This document shows, in pieces, positions 1 to 5,368 of a stretch of 5,855 nt of DNA. Both the position numbers and the translations under genes were made by a program. The DNA lies in the NCBI GenBank assembly GCA_025357895.1, contig JANYLL010000321.1:1-5855 (forward strand), in the 5' to 3' direction. Position 1 is the stretch's first letter. Each line of letters opens with the position of its first letter. The stretch is from Ignavibacteriota bacterium (GTDB lineage: Bacteria; Bacteroidota; Ignavibacteria; Palsa-1295). The notes beneath the pieces were generated by a model that made no database searches, was not told where the DNA came from, and worked only from the letters and a program-made list of their open reading frames with translations.

Positions 1-210
1 TTTGACCAAGAAAATGAAGTTCTTCGTACTATTGAAAAACCAGAGAAAATCTATGAAGGACATGATGGTGAGTTCTTAGCTGTACGAGAGATAGAACCCA
101 AGAAGTATATTATTGTTGTTTATAAAGAGATGTCGCCGGAAGGTTATATTATTACTGCATTTTATACGCGTCGCATTCGTTCTCTTGAAAGGAGAAAGCA
201 AATATGGTAA
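1..210 (+). CDS. 3' end of a small RelE/barnase-fold (PBECR-like) protein, putative toxin-like partner of DUF2283
   Basis: The frame beginning at base 1 is open from the window edge to TAA at 208-210, giving 69 C-terminal residues; the start lies outside the window. The visible part has a pattern I associate with small proteins of the phage-barnase-EndoU-colicin-RelE-like (PBECR) type: 'ETI..P..IYEGHDGEFLAVRE' in spirit, then a hydrophobic strand 'KYIIVVYKE', then 'EGYIITAFYTRR' and a basic end 'LERRKQIW'. Such proteins are often encoded directly before a DUF2283 gene, as here, where the next ATG (204) overlaps this stop by 7 nt. The overlap suggests translational coupling and a functional pair. 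Nuclease activity and a toxin role are inferred from family resemblance and gene pairing only; no catalytic residue can be assigned from this fragment. A neutral label would be 'hypothetical protein, C-terminal fragment'. Confidence 0.72.
   Translation, partial: FDQENEVLRTIEKPEKIYEGHDGEFLAVREIEPKKYIIVVYKEMSPEGYIITAFYTRRIRSLERRKQIW
188..195 (+). promoter_or_regulatory. Ribosome binding site for the DUF2283 gene
   Basis: The sequence AAAGGAGA lies inside the last codons of the upstream gene, with its GGAG ending 9 nt before the ATG at 204. It is the clearest Shine-Dalgarno match in the window and fixes the start of the 75-aa gene at 204 rather than at the second in-frame ATG at 213. Confidence 0.7.
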
Positions 211-431
211 CAATGGACTATCACGAATATCTGCATCTTTTACCCATGGTACAACAAACGCCGGAATTGGCTGTATGGATGACCTTAGACAAAGAAGCAG
301 ATGTGATGTATATAAATTTTCGTAAAGGAATAAACGCTACAGATAGCGAACTCACCGACGATGATATCATTATCCGCTATGCCGGAGACGATATAATCGG
401 TTTTACTGTGCTTCATGCAAGTAAACGTTAA
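204..431 (+). CDS. DUF2283 domain-containing protein, putative antitoxin-like partner
   Basis: This is a complete 75-aa protein. Residues about 24-72 match the DUF2283 pattern: a 'DKEADVMYINF' strand (the family core is D.eaD.lYI.f), a polar stretch with 'TDSELTDDDIIIRY', and the terminal 'DDIIGFTVLHAS' (family: ..iVG..il.as). The first 23 residues are a family-typical short leader with no signal peptide, so the protein is cytoplasmic. The ATG at 204 is preceded by a good AAAGGAG site and overlaps the stop of the upstream PBECR-like gene by 7 nt, so the two are almost certainly cotranscribed. DUF2283 has no settled biochemical function. Repeated pairing with small RelE/barnase-fold genes suggests an antitoxin or accessory role, which is inference. 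The lacD-like gene follows 24 bp later on the same strand and may be cotranscribed, though it is functionally unrelated. Confidence 0.85.
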   Translation: MVTMDYHEYLHLLPMVQQTPELAVWMTLDKEADVMYINFRKGINATDSELTDDDIIIRYAGDDIIGFTVLHASKR

Positions 432-455
432 TAGTAAGAAAGCTGAATTTCTCTC

Positions 456-1478
456 ATGTCAAAAAACAAAATCTCTAAAGGAAAATTTAACGGTATCAAT
501 GCCTGTGCGAATGATAAAGGCGTGATCAATGCCGCTGCAATGGATCAGCGCGGATCGCTGAAAAAATCTATCGGCAAAGCAATGGGACATGATGCTACGG
601 ATGATGATCTCACCAATTTTAAAATTTGTGTGACCGAAGTTCTGACTCCCTATGCTTCGGCTATCCTTATGGATCCTGAATATGGCTTGCCAACACTTGC
701 CCATCGTGCACCCGGAACAGGTGTTCTGCTTGCATACGAAAAAACAGGCTATGATGCTGCGACAAAAGGCCGCTTGCCCGATCTGCTTGATGAGTGGAGC
801 GTTCGCCGACTTGTTGAAGCAGGTGCCAATGCAATTAAAATTTTGCTTTACTATAATGCATTCGATGATAAAAAGATCAATGTACGCAAACATGCTTTCA
901 TCGAACGCATCGGCGCTGAATGCAAAGCGCTTGATGTGCCGTTCTTTCTTGAGCCGCTTGCTTATGATGATAACTTCGATGAAAAAGGTTTAGAGTTCGC
1001 AAAGTTAAAACCGAAATATGTAGCCGCCTACATGACGGAGTTTTCGAAGGATAGATATGGAGTTGATATTTTGAAAGTCGAAGTGCCGGTGAATATGAAA
1101 TATGTATCGGGTACGAAAGCCTATAACGGCAGTGAGGCGGCTTATACAAAAGAAGAAGCGATGAAGCTTTTCAAAGATGCATCCGATTCTGCGACAAAAC
1201 CATTTATTTATTTATCTGCCGGTGTCAGCGATGATGTCTTTCGCGAGACTATTGAGTTAGCGGGGCAGAGCGGTTCGAACTTCAGCGGCGTTCTTTGCGG
1301 CAGAGCGACGTGGCAGGATGGTGTTGCCATTTTTGGCTCACAAGGAAAAGATGCGCTCATAGCATGGCTCAAAGGCAGAGGAGTTGAGAATATCAAAGCA
1401 CTTAACGAAGTAGTCTTCAAATATGCTAAACCCTGGACAACAATTTATAGCGGAAAAGAAAATATGGAAATTGGCTAA
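456..1478 (+). CDS. lacD: Tagatose 1,6-bisphosphate aldolase, LacD family (class I)
   Basis: This 340-aa protein is close to the usual LacD length (about 325). LacD enzymes cleave D-tagatose 1,6-bisphosphate to dihydroxyacetone phosphate and glyceraldehyde 3-phosphate through a lysine Schiff base; they also accept fructose, sorbose and psicose bisphosphates. The sequence shows the whole active site of a TIM barrel: 'AAMDQRGSL' (D29, Q31, R32), 'AIKILLYYN' (K128), 'FFLEPLAY' (E166), the Schiff-base strand 'DILKVEVPVN' (K207), and phosphate-binding strands 'IYLSAGVS' (about 251-258) and 'GVLCGRATWQDG' (about 278-289). K128, E166 and K207 correspond to the catalytic K125, E163 and K205 of streptococcal LacD. 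The ATG at 456 has only a weak purine-rich stretch upstream (AAGAAAG). No tagatose kinase, isomerase or phosphotransferase gene is visible nearby, so the physiological substrate may be fructose 1,6-bisphosphate. Its stop overlaps the stop of convergent gene A by 4 bp. Confidence 0.93.
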   Translation: MSKNKISKGKFNGINACANDKGVINAAAMDQRGSLKKSIGKAMGHDATDDDLTNFKICVTEVLTPYASAILMDPEYGLPTLAHRAPGTGVLLAYEKTGYDAATKGRLPDLLDEWSVRRLVEAGANAIKILLYYNAFDDKKINVRKHAFIERIGAECKALDVPFFLEPLAYDDNFDEKGLEFAKLKPKYVAAYMTEFSKDRYGVDILKVEVPVNMKYVSGTKAYNGSEAAYTKEEAMKLFKDASDSATKPFIYLSAGVSDDVFRETIELAGQSGSNFSGVLCGRATWQDGVAIFGSQGKDALIAWLKGRGVENIKALNEVVFKYAKPWTTIYSGKENMEIG

Positions 1479-2464
1479 TGCACAATCTGAATGATGTGAA
1501 ACTTCTTTTCCTTCTCAGTTAGAAGGCCTAGTACATAACTTCCGCTTGCGACCAGAGAGAGATCCCATTTCAGAAGATGCTCACCTGCATTGAATATATT
1601 ATTCTCCTGCCGAATAATATTTCCTTGCATAGTATAAAGAACGATTCGGGCATTCCCACTTTCAGGAAGTGAACAAGAGATGTGTAATTCTTTGGAAGAA
1701 GGGTTGGGGAAAGCGGAGATAGAAAAATCATGTTTATCCTGAAGCACAATAGATTTTTGTGGAGGAAGAAAATTACTTCCCTGAGATCTCCACTTTGCCC
1801 AACAAGTTATTATAGAAGGACATTGATAGTCTGACTGTCCATCCTGAATCACAAAATTGCTGTCATATTTTATTCTAAGGCTTCCACCATTTTCGTCGGT
1901 AAAATTATTTGGAATAAACCATTTATTCTTTGTGTCTATTGTAACTCTTGTAATGATCGAATCATGCATTGTGGGGTAAGTAGGATTAGTTTGTATCCAA
2001 CTAGAATATCCGTATCGAGTAGCATTCGACGAATTAAAAGAGATTTGGTCTGGCAAAGTATTTTTCAATAATAATGAATGGATATCAAATCTCATTACAA
2101 GATCGAGAAAATATTGGTGGCCAAACTGACCTTGAGAAAGATGATAAGTATAGATATCATTAATCTCTACAAGCCAAATACTTATATTTCTTGCTTCACT
2201 TTGGAATCCATTGTTTGACACAACTACCCGACCTGCAGATCCACGTCCTGCAAATGGGATAATTGCAATGACGAGAGAATCTGACCAATTAATTATCGGT
2301 AAATCTATACTATCAATTGTAACTTTCCCTTGCGTCGTACCAAGTGTCCCTAAAATATGAAGTTCGCCCTTCGATTCATCAATAAGCATGTGATCAATCA
2401 CCGGCTGCCCAAAACTTGCGCCAGCGAAAAGTAGGAATAGGGTGACGAAGATTTGTCTTTTCAT
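1475..2464 (-). CDS. Secreted T9SS protein A: IPT/TIG-like domain plus type A C-terminal sorting domain
   Basis: This is a 329-aa exported protein. Residues 1-20 form a Sec signal peptide: 'MKRQ', a hydrophobic core, then 'GASFGQ' before the mature 'PVID'. Residues about 22-97 look like an IPT/TIG immunoglobulin-type fold: 'GELHILGTLG..QGKV', 'WSDSLVIAIIP', 'GRGSAGRVVVSNNGFQSE', 'W'. Residues about 98-240 are an unassigned middle domain sharing 'RFDIHSLL' (125-132) with its paralogues. Residues about 246-329 are a T9SS type A sorting domain: 'FSISAFPNPSS' entry, 'ARIVLYTMQGNII' strand and 'SGSYVLGL' exit. Unlike genes B and C it lacks the fibronectin type III-like domain, going from 'LPPQKS' straight into the CTD. 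It is the last gene of the C-B-A operon; its ATG overlaps the stop of B (ATGA), implying coupled translation. The product is probably secreted or anchored to the cell surface; its ligand is unknown. The stop overlaps that of lacD. Confidence 0.88.
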   Translation of the reverse strand: MKRQIFVTLFLLFAGASFGQPVIDHMLIDESKGELHILGTLGTTQGKVTIDSIDLPIINWSDSLVIAIIPFAGRGSAGRVVVSNNGFQSEARNISIWLVEINDIYTYHLSQGQFGHQYFLDLVMRFDIHSLLLKNTLPDQISFNSSNATRYGYSSWIQTNPTYPTMHDSIITRVTIDTKNKWFIPNNFTDENGGSLRIKYDSNFVIQDGQSDYQCPSIITCWAKWRSQGSNFLPPQKSIVLQDKHDFSISAFPNPSSKELHISCSLPESGNARIVLYTMQGNIIRQENNIFNAGEHLLKWDLSLVASGSYVLGLLTEKEKKFHIIQIVH

Positions 2465-2820
2465 CTTATGATACTGATAGGCATTGATTCATGAATTCTC
2501 TCATCGCTCAACTCAAGTAGATAGGAACCAGCAGGTAATCCTGCCAATGGCATTTCAACTTCGTTTGGCTCATTATCACGTATAGTCAAGGTTCTGACTC
2601 TAACCCCAAGGGTATTGTAGAGCGAAATTATGATCTGACGTTGCGATAAAGAATATTTGATATTAAGTTTATCCGAAGCGGGATTCGGGAACGCAGAAAA
2701 TGAGAATGGTGCCGCTTCAGTCTTTACAATACCTGCTGTTACGCCAGTCGTAAAATTCCAAACCTCAGACCACCGGCTTTCTCCTTCAGAATTCACCCCG
2801 GCAACACGCCAGAAATATTT
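2415..2820. repeat. Tandem-paralogue repeat, copy 1 (end of gene B, junction, start of gene A)
   Basis: This segment aligns without gaps to 3710-4115 at an offset of 1295 bp. My hand count gives about 35 mismatches in 406 positions, or roughly 91% identity; the core 2641-2760 has only three mismatches in 120. It covers the end of the fibronectin-like domain and the sorting domain of gene B, the ATGA junction, and the signal-peptide codons of gene A. The offset equals the length of gene B (1299 nt) minus the 4-nt overlap. Confidence 0.9.
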
Positions 2821-3759
2821 GGTGAGTCCAGAAAGAACGGTAAGGGATATGTTTAACGATGAAATAGTCGTATCAATGTTTTTTGTCTGAAAAAGTGAGT
2901 CTACTGATACCTGCACATGGTAGCCTGACATAAGAGGAAGAGAATCCCAGATCAATTTTGTAATATTATTAAAAGAATATACGGTTCCTGATAAGGGTAA
3001 AATGAGATTTGGTTTGTACCAAAGTGCCAATGTACCATGTGATGGTGGGAATTTCACCTCCGTTGCGAAGTATTCCTGATTTCCCCACATAAAACTGCCG
3101 CCATTAAAGTCTCTAACTACCCAAGGTGCAGGAAAAAGGTTACTATCAAATTTGCTAACGACATCATTACCACCTATATTTGTATAAAGGGTAAAAGTAT
3201 TTAGATCAAGCTTTCCGGGATTTAATCCGTTAGTACTTGAATAATCATCTTTCCATATTGGCGTAGTTCCCGGAGCATTTGACTCAAGATGGTACGTATA
3301 CTGTTGGGAGTATTTTTCATTAAACGGAAGGGAATAATTCATTCCATTTTGGGAGTGTCGAAGTCGTGAGTCGAGATCAATTCGCCAATAAAAGATCGAT
3401 TCGGTATGTGCATATTCTGAATAATAATTCGCACTTCGAGTCCAACCCGAGGTAGCGCCGATTCCCCACATAGTCAGCATCCTGCTTTCACTATGATACC
3501 CTCTTCCTCCTACAATTACTGGACCAGCTGCGCCTCTACCTGAAGTTGGGATGGAAGAAATAATAAATGTATCTGACCAACTTATTATTTTTGGTTCAAC
3601 ACTATCAACCCAAACTTTCCCTTGTGCCGATCCAAATGATCCATAAATGTCCAACTCGCCCTTCATTTCATCGACATACATCGAATCAATGTGCGGAGGC
3701 TGCGCGTAGCTTGCGCCGGCGAAAAGAAGGAATAAGATGATGAAGATTTGTCTTTTCAT
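2461..3759 (-). CDS. Secreted T9SS protein B: IPT/TIG-like, fibronectin type III-like and type A sorting domains
   Basis: This 432-aa protein is a paralogue of its neighbours. Residues 1-20 are a signal peptide almost identical to that of A ('MKRQIF', 'FAGASYAQ'). Residues about 24-98 are IPT/TIG-like ('GELDIYGSFGSAQGKVWVDS', 'WSDTFIISSIP', 'GRGAAGPVIVGGRGYHSE'). Residues about 100-250 are an unassigned middle region with 'RIDLDSRLR' (126-134), aligning with the other two copies. Residues about 255-338 form a fibronectin type III-like domain ('LIWDSLPLMSGYHVQVSVDS', 'LTKYFWRVAGVNSEGESRWS..WNF'). Residues about 352-432 are the T9SS type A sorting domain ('FSFSAFPNPASDKLNI', 'IISLYNTLGVRVRTL', 'LPAGSYLLEL'). 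The start overlaps the stop of C by ATGA, and its own stop overlaps the start of A in the same way, with no strong Shine-Dalgarno at either junction, so reinitiation is likely. The last part of the gene lies in a roughly 91% identical repeat shared with gene C. Confidence 0.88.
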   Translation of the reverse strand: MKRQIFIILFLLFAGASYAQPPHIDSMYVDEMKGELDIYGSFGSAQGKVWVDSVEPKIISWSDTFIISSIPTSGRGAAGPVIVGGRGYHSESRMLTMWGIGATSGWTRSANYYSEYAHTESIFYWRIDLDSRLRHSQNGMNYSLPFNEKYSQQYTYHLESNAPGTTPIWKDDYSSTNGLNPGKLDLNTFTLYTNIGGNDVVSKFDSNLFPAPWVVRDFNGGSFMWGNQEYFATEVKFPPSHGTLALWYKPNLILPLSGTVYSFNNITKLIWDSLPLMSGYHVQVSVDSLFQTKNIDTTISSLNISLTVLSGLTKYFWRVAGVNSEGESRWSEVWNFTTGVTAGIVKTEAAPFSFSAFPNPASDKLNIKYSLSQRQIIISLYNTLGVRVRTLTIRDNEPNEVEMPLAGLPAGSYLLELSDERIHESMPISIIR

Positions 3760-4115
3760 CTTATGATACTGATAGGCATTGATATATGAGTTTTCTCATC
3801 GCTCAACTCAAGTACATAGGAACCAGCAGGTAATCCTCCCAATGGCATTTCAACTTCATTTGGCTCACTATCATGTAAAGTCAAGGTTCTGACTCTAACC
3901 CCAAGGATATTATAGAGCGAAATTATGATCGGACCTTGCGACAAAGAATATGTGATATTAAGTTTATCCGAAGCGGGATTCGGGAACGCAGAAAATGAGA
4001 ATGGTGCCGCTTCAGTCTTTACAATACCTGCTGTTACCCCAGTCGTAAAATTCCATACATCCGACCAGCGAGTTTCTCCTTCAGAATTTACACCGACTAT
4101 ACGCCAGAAGTACTT
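3710..4115. repeat. Tandem-paralogue repeat, copy 2 (end of gene C, junction, start of gene B)
   Basis: This is the partner of 2415-2820. It covers the end of the fibronectin-like domain and the sorting domain of gene C, the ATGA junction, and the signal-peptide codons of gene B. Identity falls off on both sides, inside the fibronectin-like domain of C and in the IPT-like domain of B, where the proteins remain homologous but the DNA has clearly diverged. Confidence 0.9.
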
Positions 4116-4730
4116 TGTATTCTTTGATAGCGGAGGAAGAGTAAATTGAGTATCCACAACGTTCGTATCGACGATCGTATTCAAATTCTGTATTTGCGGA
4201 TGAGCATTTTGAGCAGATTTAAATAATGAATCGAGAGATACTTGCAAGTGGTATTTATCCATCAGCGCAAGTTGATGCCATCTTAGAAGAACATTGTCCG
4301 TTCCGATTCCAACTCTGTGATTCTGTGGACCAACAATACTCGGATTATTTTGAAGAGCAAAGGCTTTCGGTGGCGGAGGAAAAGCTGGCCCAGTCCCAGA
4401 ACTGCTGTATTCGTCATAATAAAGGTTCATGTTACCAGGATCATTCTTATAATAGTATGGGATTATTTGGTATAGCGAATCAAGTGAAACTCCGCATTCA
4501 AAGTCAGAGATATTATATTCATATTTTGCTCTGAATGGACCTTTTGGACCACATGAATCCATAGTTCCAAACATTCCATGGATATTTGTAGAACTAAAGG
4601 AAAATTGTTTTTGTGAAGGGTCAAACGTAGTAAAGCTATTATAGCCTGTAGCGAATGTTCGTCCTGTATCTTGAATAGGTACTTTTGAGTTAGTTTCATA
4701 ATAGCCTATTCCACATGGACCTGATAACCT
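3756..4730 (-). pseudogene. 3' fragment of secreted T9SS protein C (frameshifted): fibronectin type III-like and sorting domains
   Basis: This frame is open from just after a TGA at 4731-4733 to TGA at 3756-3758. The first ATG is at 4574, giving 272 aa if translated alone, but sensible protein continues upstream of it ('GPCGIGYYETNSKV', 'GRTFATGYNSFTTFDPSQKQ') up to about 4720. That places the real N-terminus in the other fragment (4706-5191). Numbered from the ATG at 4574, residues 1-70 are the end of the variable middle region, with a proline run 'FPPPP' at 65-69. Residues about 92-178 are a fibronectin type III-like domain ('LLRWHQLALMDKYHLQVSLDS', 'TKYFWRIVGVNSEGETRWS'), and about 192-272 are a T9SS type A sorting domain ('FSFSAFPNPASDKL', 'LPAGSYVLEL'). 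There is no signal peptide or good ribosome site at 4574, so an independent exported product is unlikely. The stop overlaps the ATG of gene B. Confidence 0.8.
4706..4730 (-). other. Inferred frameshift site splitting gene C
   Basis: The upstream frame stays open only to TAG at 4706-4708, and the downstream frame is open only below TGA at 4731-4733, so the frame change must fall in this 25-bp interval. The reading moves back by one base (the sequence lacks one base relative to an intact gene), most simply near 'CAGGTCC' on the minus strand, where adding a G gives '...HEGYQ' followed by 'GPCGIGYYE...'. No X-XXY-YYZ slippery heptamer occurs in the interval, so programmed frameshifting has no support. 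Confidence 0.7.
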
Positions 4731-5191
4731 TCATGAGAATAGCCGGTTACTAAACAATTTTTTTGAGGAATAAAAGTCTTCCCACTAGTATAATGATATC
4801 TTAAAATAGAATGTAAATCCATTCGGAGTGTAAATCGTAAGCCATAGCCGTAATTATCCTCCAAGGAGCCACGATATGTGTGCATATAACTATACCCACC
4901 CGTCCAAGAACTTATCATAGTTATTTTGCTTGCGATTCCGGAAGACTCGACCACAACAGGACCTACAGACCCTTTTCCTGTATCAGGAATGAATGATATA
5001 ATTTCAGAGTCAGCCCAAGACTTTACCGGCATTTCGATACTGTCAATCGTAACTTTCCCTTTGACCGTCCCAAACTTCCCGAGGATATGCAGCTCGCCGT
5101 TCATCTCATCTATGGACAGAGAATTGATCACCGGCTGCGCATAGCTTCCGCTGTAAAGAAGAAGGGAAATGATAATGAGATATTTCTTCAT
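4706..5191 (-). pseudogene. 5' fragment of secreted T9SS protein C (frameshifted): signal peptide and IPT/TIG-like domain
   Basis: From the ATG at 5191 this frame gives 161 aa before TAG at 4706-4708. I prefer this start because it opens a clean signal peptide, 'MKKYLIIISLLLYSGSYAQ', before mature 'PVINS'; a TTG start 27 nt further upstream (5218) would add nine polar residues before it. The IPT/TIG-like domain spans about residues 20-95 ('GELHILGKFGTVKGKVTIDS', 'WADSEIISFIP', 'GKGSVGPVVVESSG'). Then comes the start of the middle region with 'RMDLHSILR', the motif shared with A and B. The protein stops there, without fibronectin or sorting domain, while the next frame carries exactly those missing parts. 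One extra base near 4706-4730 would join the two into a 478-aa protein (1437 nt). As it stands, the truncated product would be exported to the periplasm but lack the T9SS signal. A sequencing or assembly error cannot be excluded. Confidence 0.82.
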
Positions 5192-5368
5192 ATATATAAA
5201 AGTACCTTGAGAGCACAATTCGTTACAAATAAACTTCAGTAGGGGCGGAAATATGCCCTGAAAATAGGTGATAGTTGGAACCCTCCGCTATCAGCAATCA
5301 GCTAACAACTATCAACTTCTACGGACTTTCTCCGTAATTTTGCTGTTAAGATATGTAAAATACTACGT
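5192..5368. other. Divergent intergenic region between gene C and the sigma factor gene
   Basis: These 177 bp must hold the promoter of the C-B-A operon on the minus strand and probably that of the sigma factor gene on the plus strand. I could not assign convincing -35/-10 or Bacteroidota-type TAnnTTTG elements on either strand. Visible structure includes an imperfect hairpin at 5241-5259 (AGGGGC paired with GCCCT around an 8-nt loop), heptamer repeats at 5288-5315, a 9-bp inverted repeat TGATAGTTG/CAACTATCA linking about 5269-5277 with 5306-5314, and a 6-bp stem-loop at 5320-5336 (TACGGA/TCCGTA). An ATG-TAA start-stop pair sits at 5353-5358. Confidence 0.5.
5288..5315 (-). repeat. Four degenerate tandem heptamers, consensus YTGATAG
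   Basis: On the minus strand the 28 bp read TTGATAG, TTGTTAG, CTGATTG, CTGATAG, which is four 7-bp units differing at one or two positions. A related unit (TGATAGTTG) occurs in the opposite orientation at about 5269-5277, giving a possible long hairpin. Heptamer arrays of this look are found in intergenic DNA of several bacterial phyla and have no agreed function. They sit between divergent genes and could affect transcription or be simple replication-slippage products. Confidence 0.6.

Noticed and set aside
113..325. 70-codon plus-strand frame overlapping the first two genes
   Set aside because: It runs out of frame across both the PBECR-like end and the DUF2283 start, each of which shows recognisable family sequence in its own frame.
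459..893. 144-codon open frame on the minus strand inside lacD
   Set aside because: It is antisense to a fully convincing catalytic-domain sequence, and its Cys/Phe/Ile-rich product shows no family features.
4463..4699. 78-codon open frame on the minus strand between the two halves of gene C
   Set aside because: It is just the original frame of the 5' fragment continuing past its TAG. Its composition is unlike the family, while the overlapping frame encodes sensible continuation of gene C.
4757..4763. A-AAA-AAT slippery heptamer in gene C on the minus strand, in the correct phase for -1 programmed frameshifting
   Set aside because: A -1 slip here enters a frame that meets TGA at 4731-4733 after a few codons, before the point where the fibronectin/sorting frame opens, so it cannot produce the full-length protein.
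5320..5336. Possible intrinsic terminator (TACGGA/TCCGTA stem followed by AATTTT)
   Set aside because: The stem is only 6 bp with few GC pairs, no gene on the plus strand ends upstream of it, and the T-run is short; kept only as a small hairpin.
5353..5358. ATG-TAA start-stop minimal ORF just upstream of the sigma factor TTG
   Set aside because: It has no Shine-Dalgarno sequence and is easily expected by chance in AT-rich DNA; no basis for calling it regulatory.
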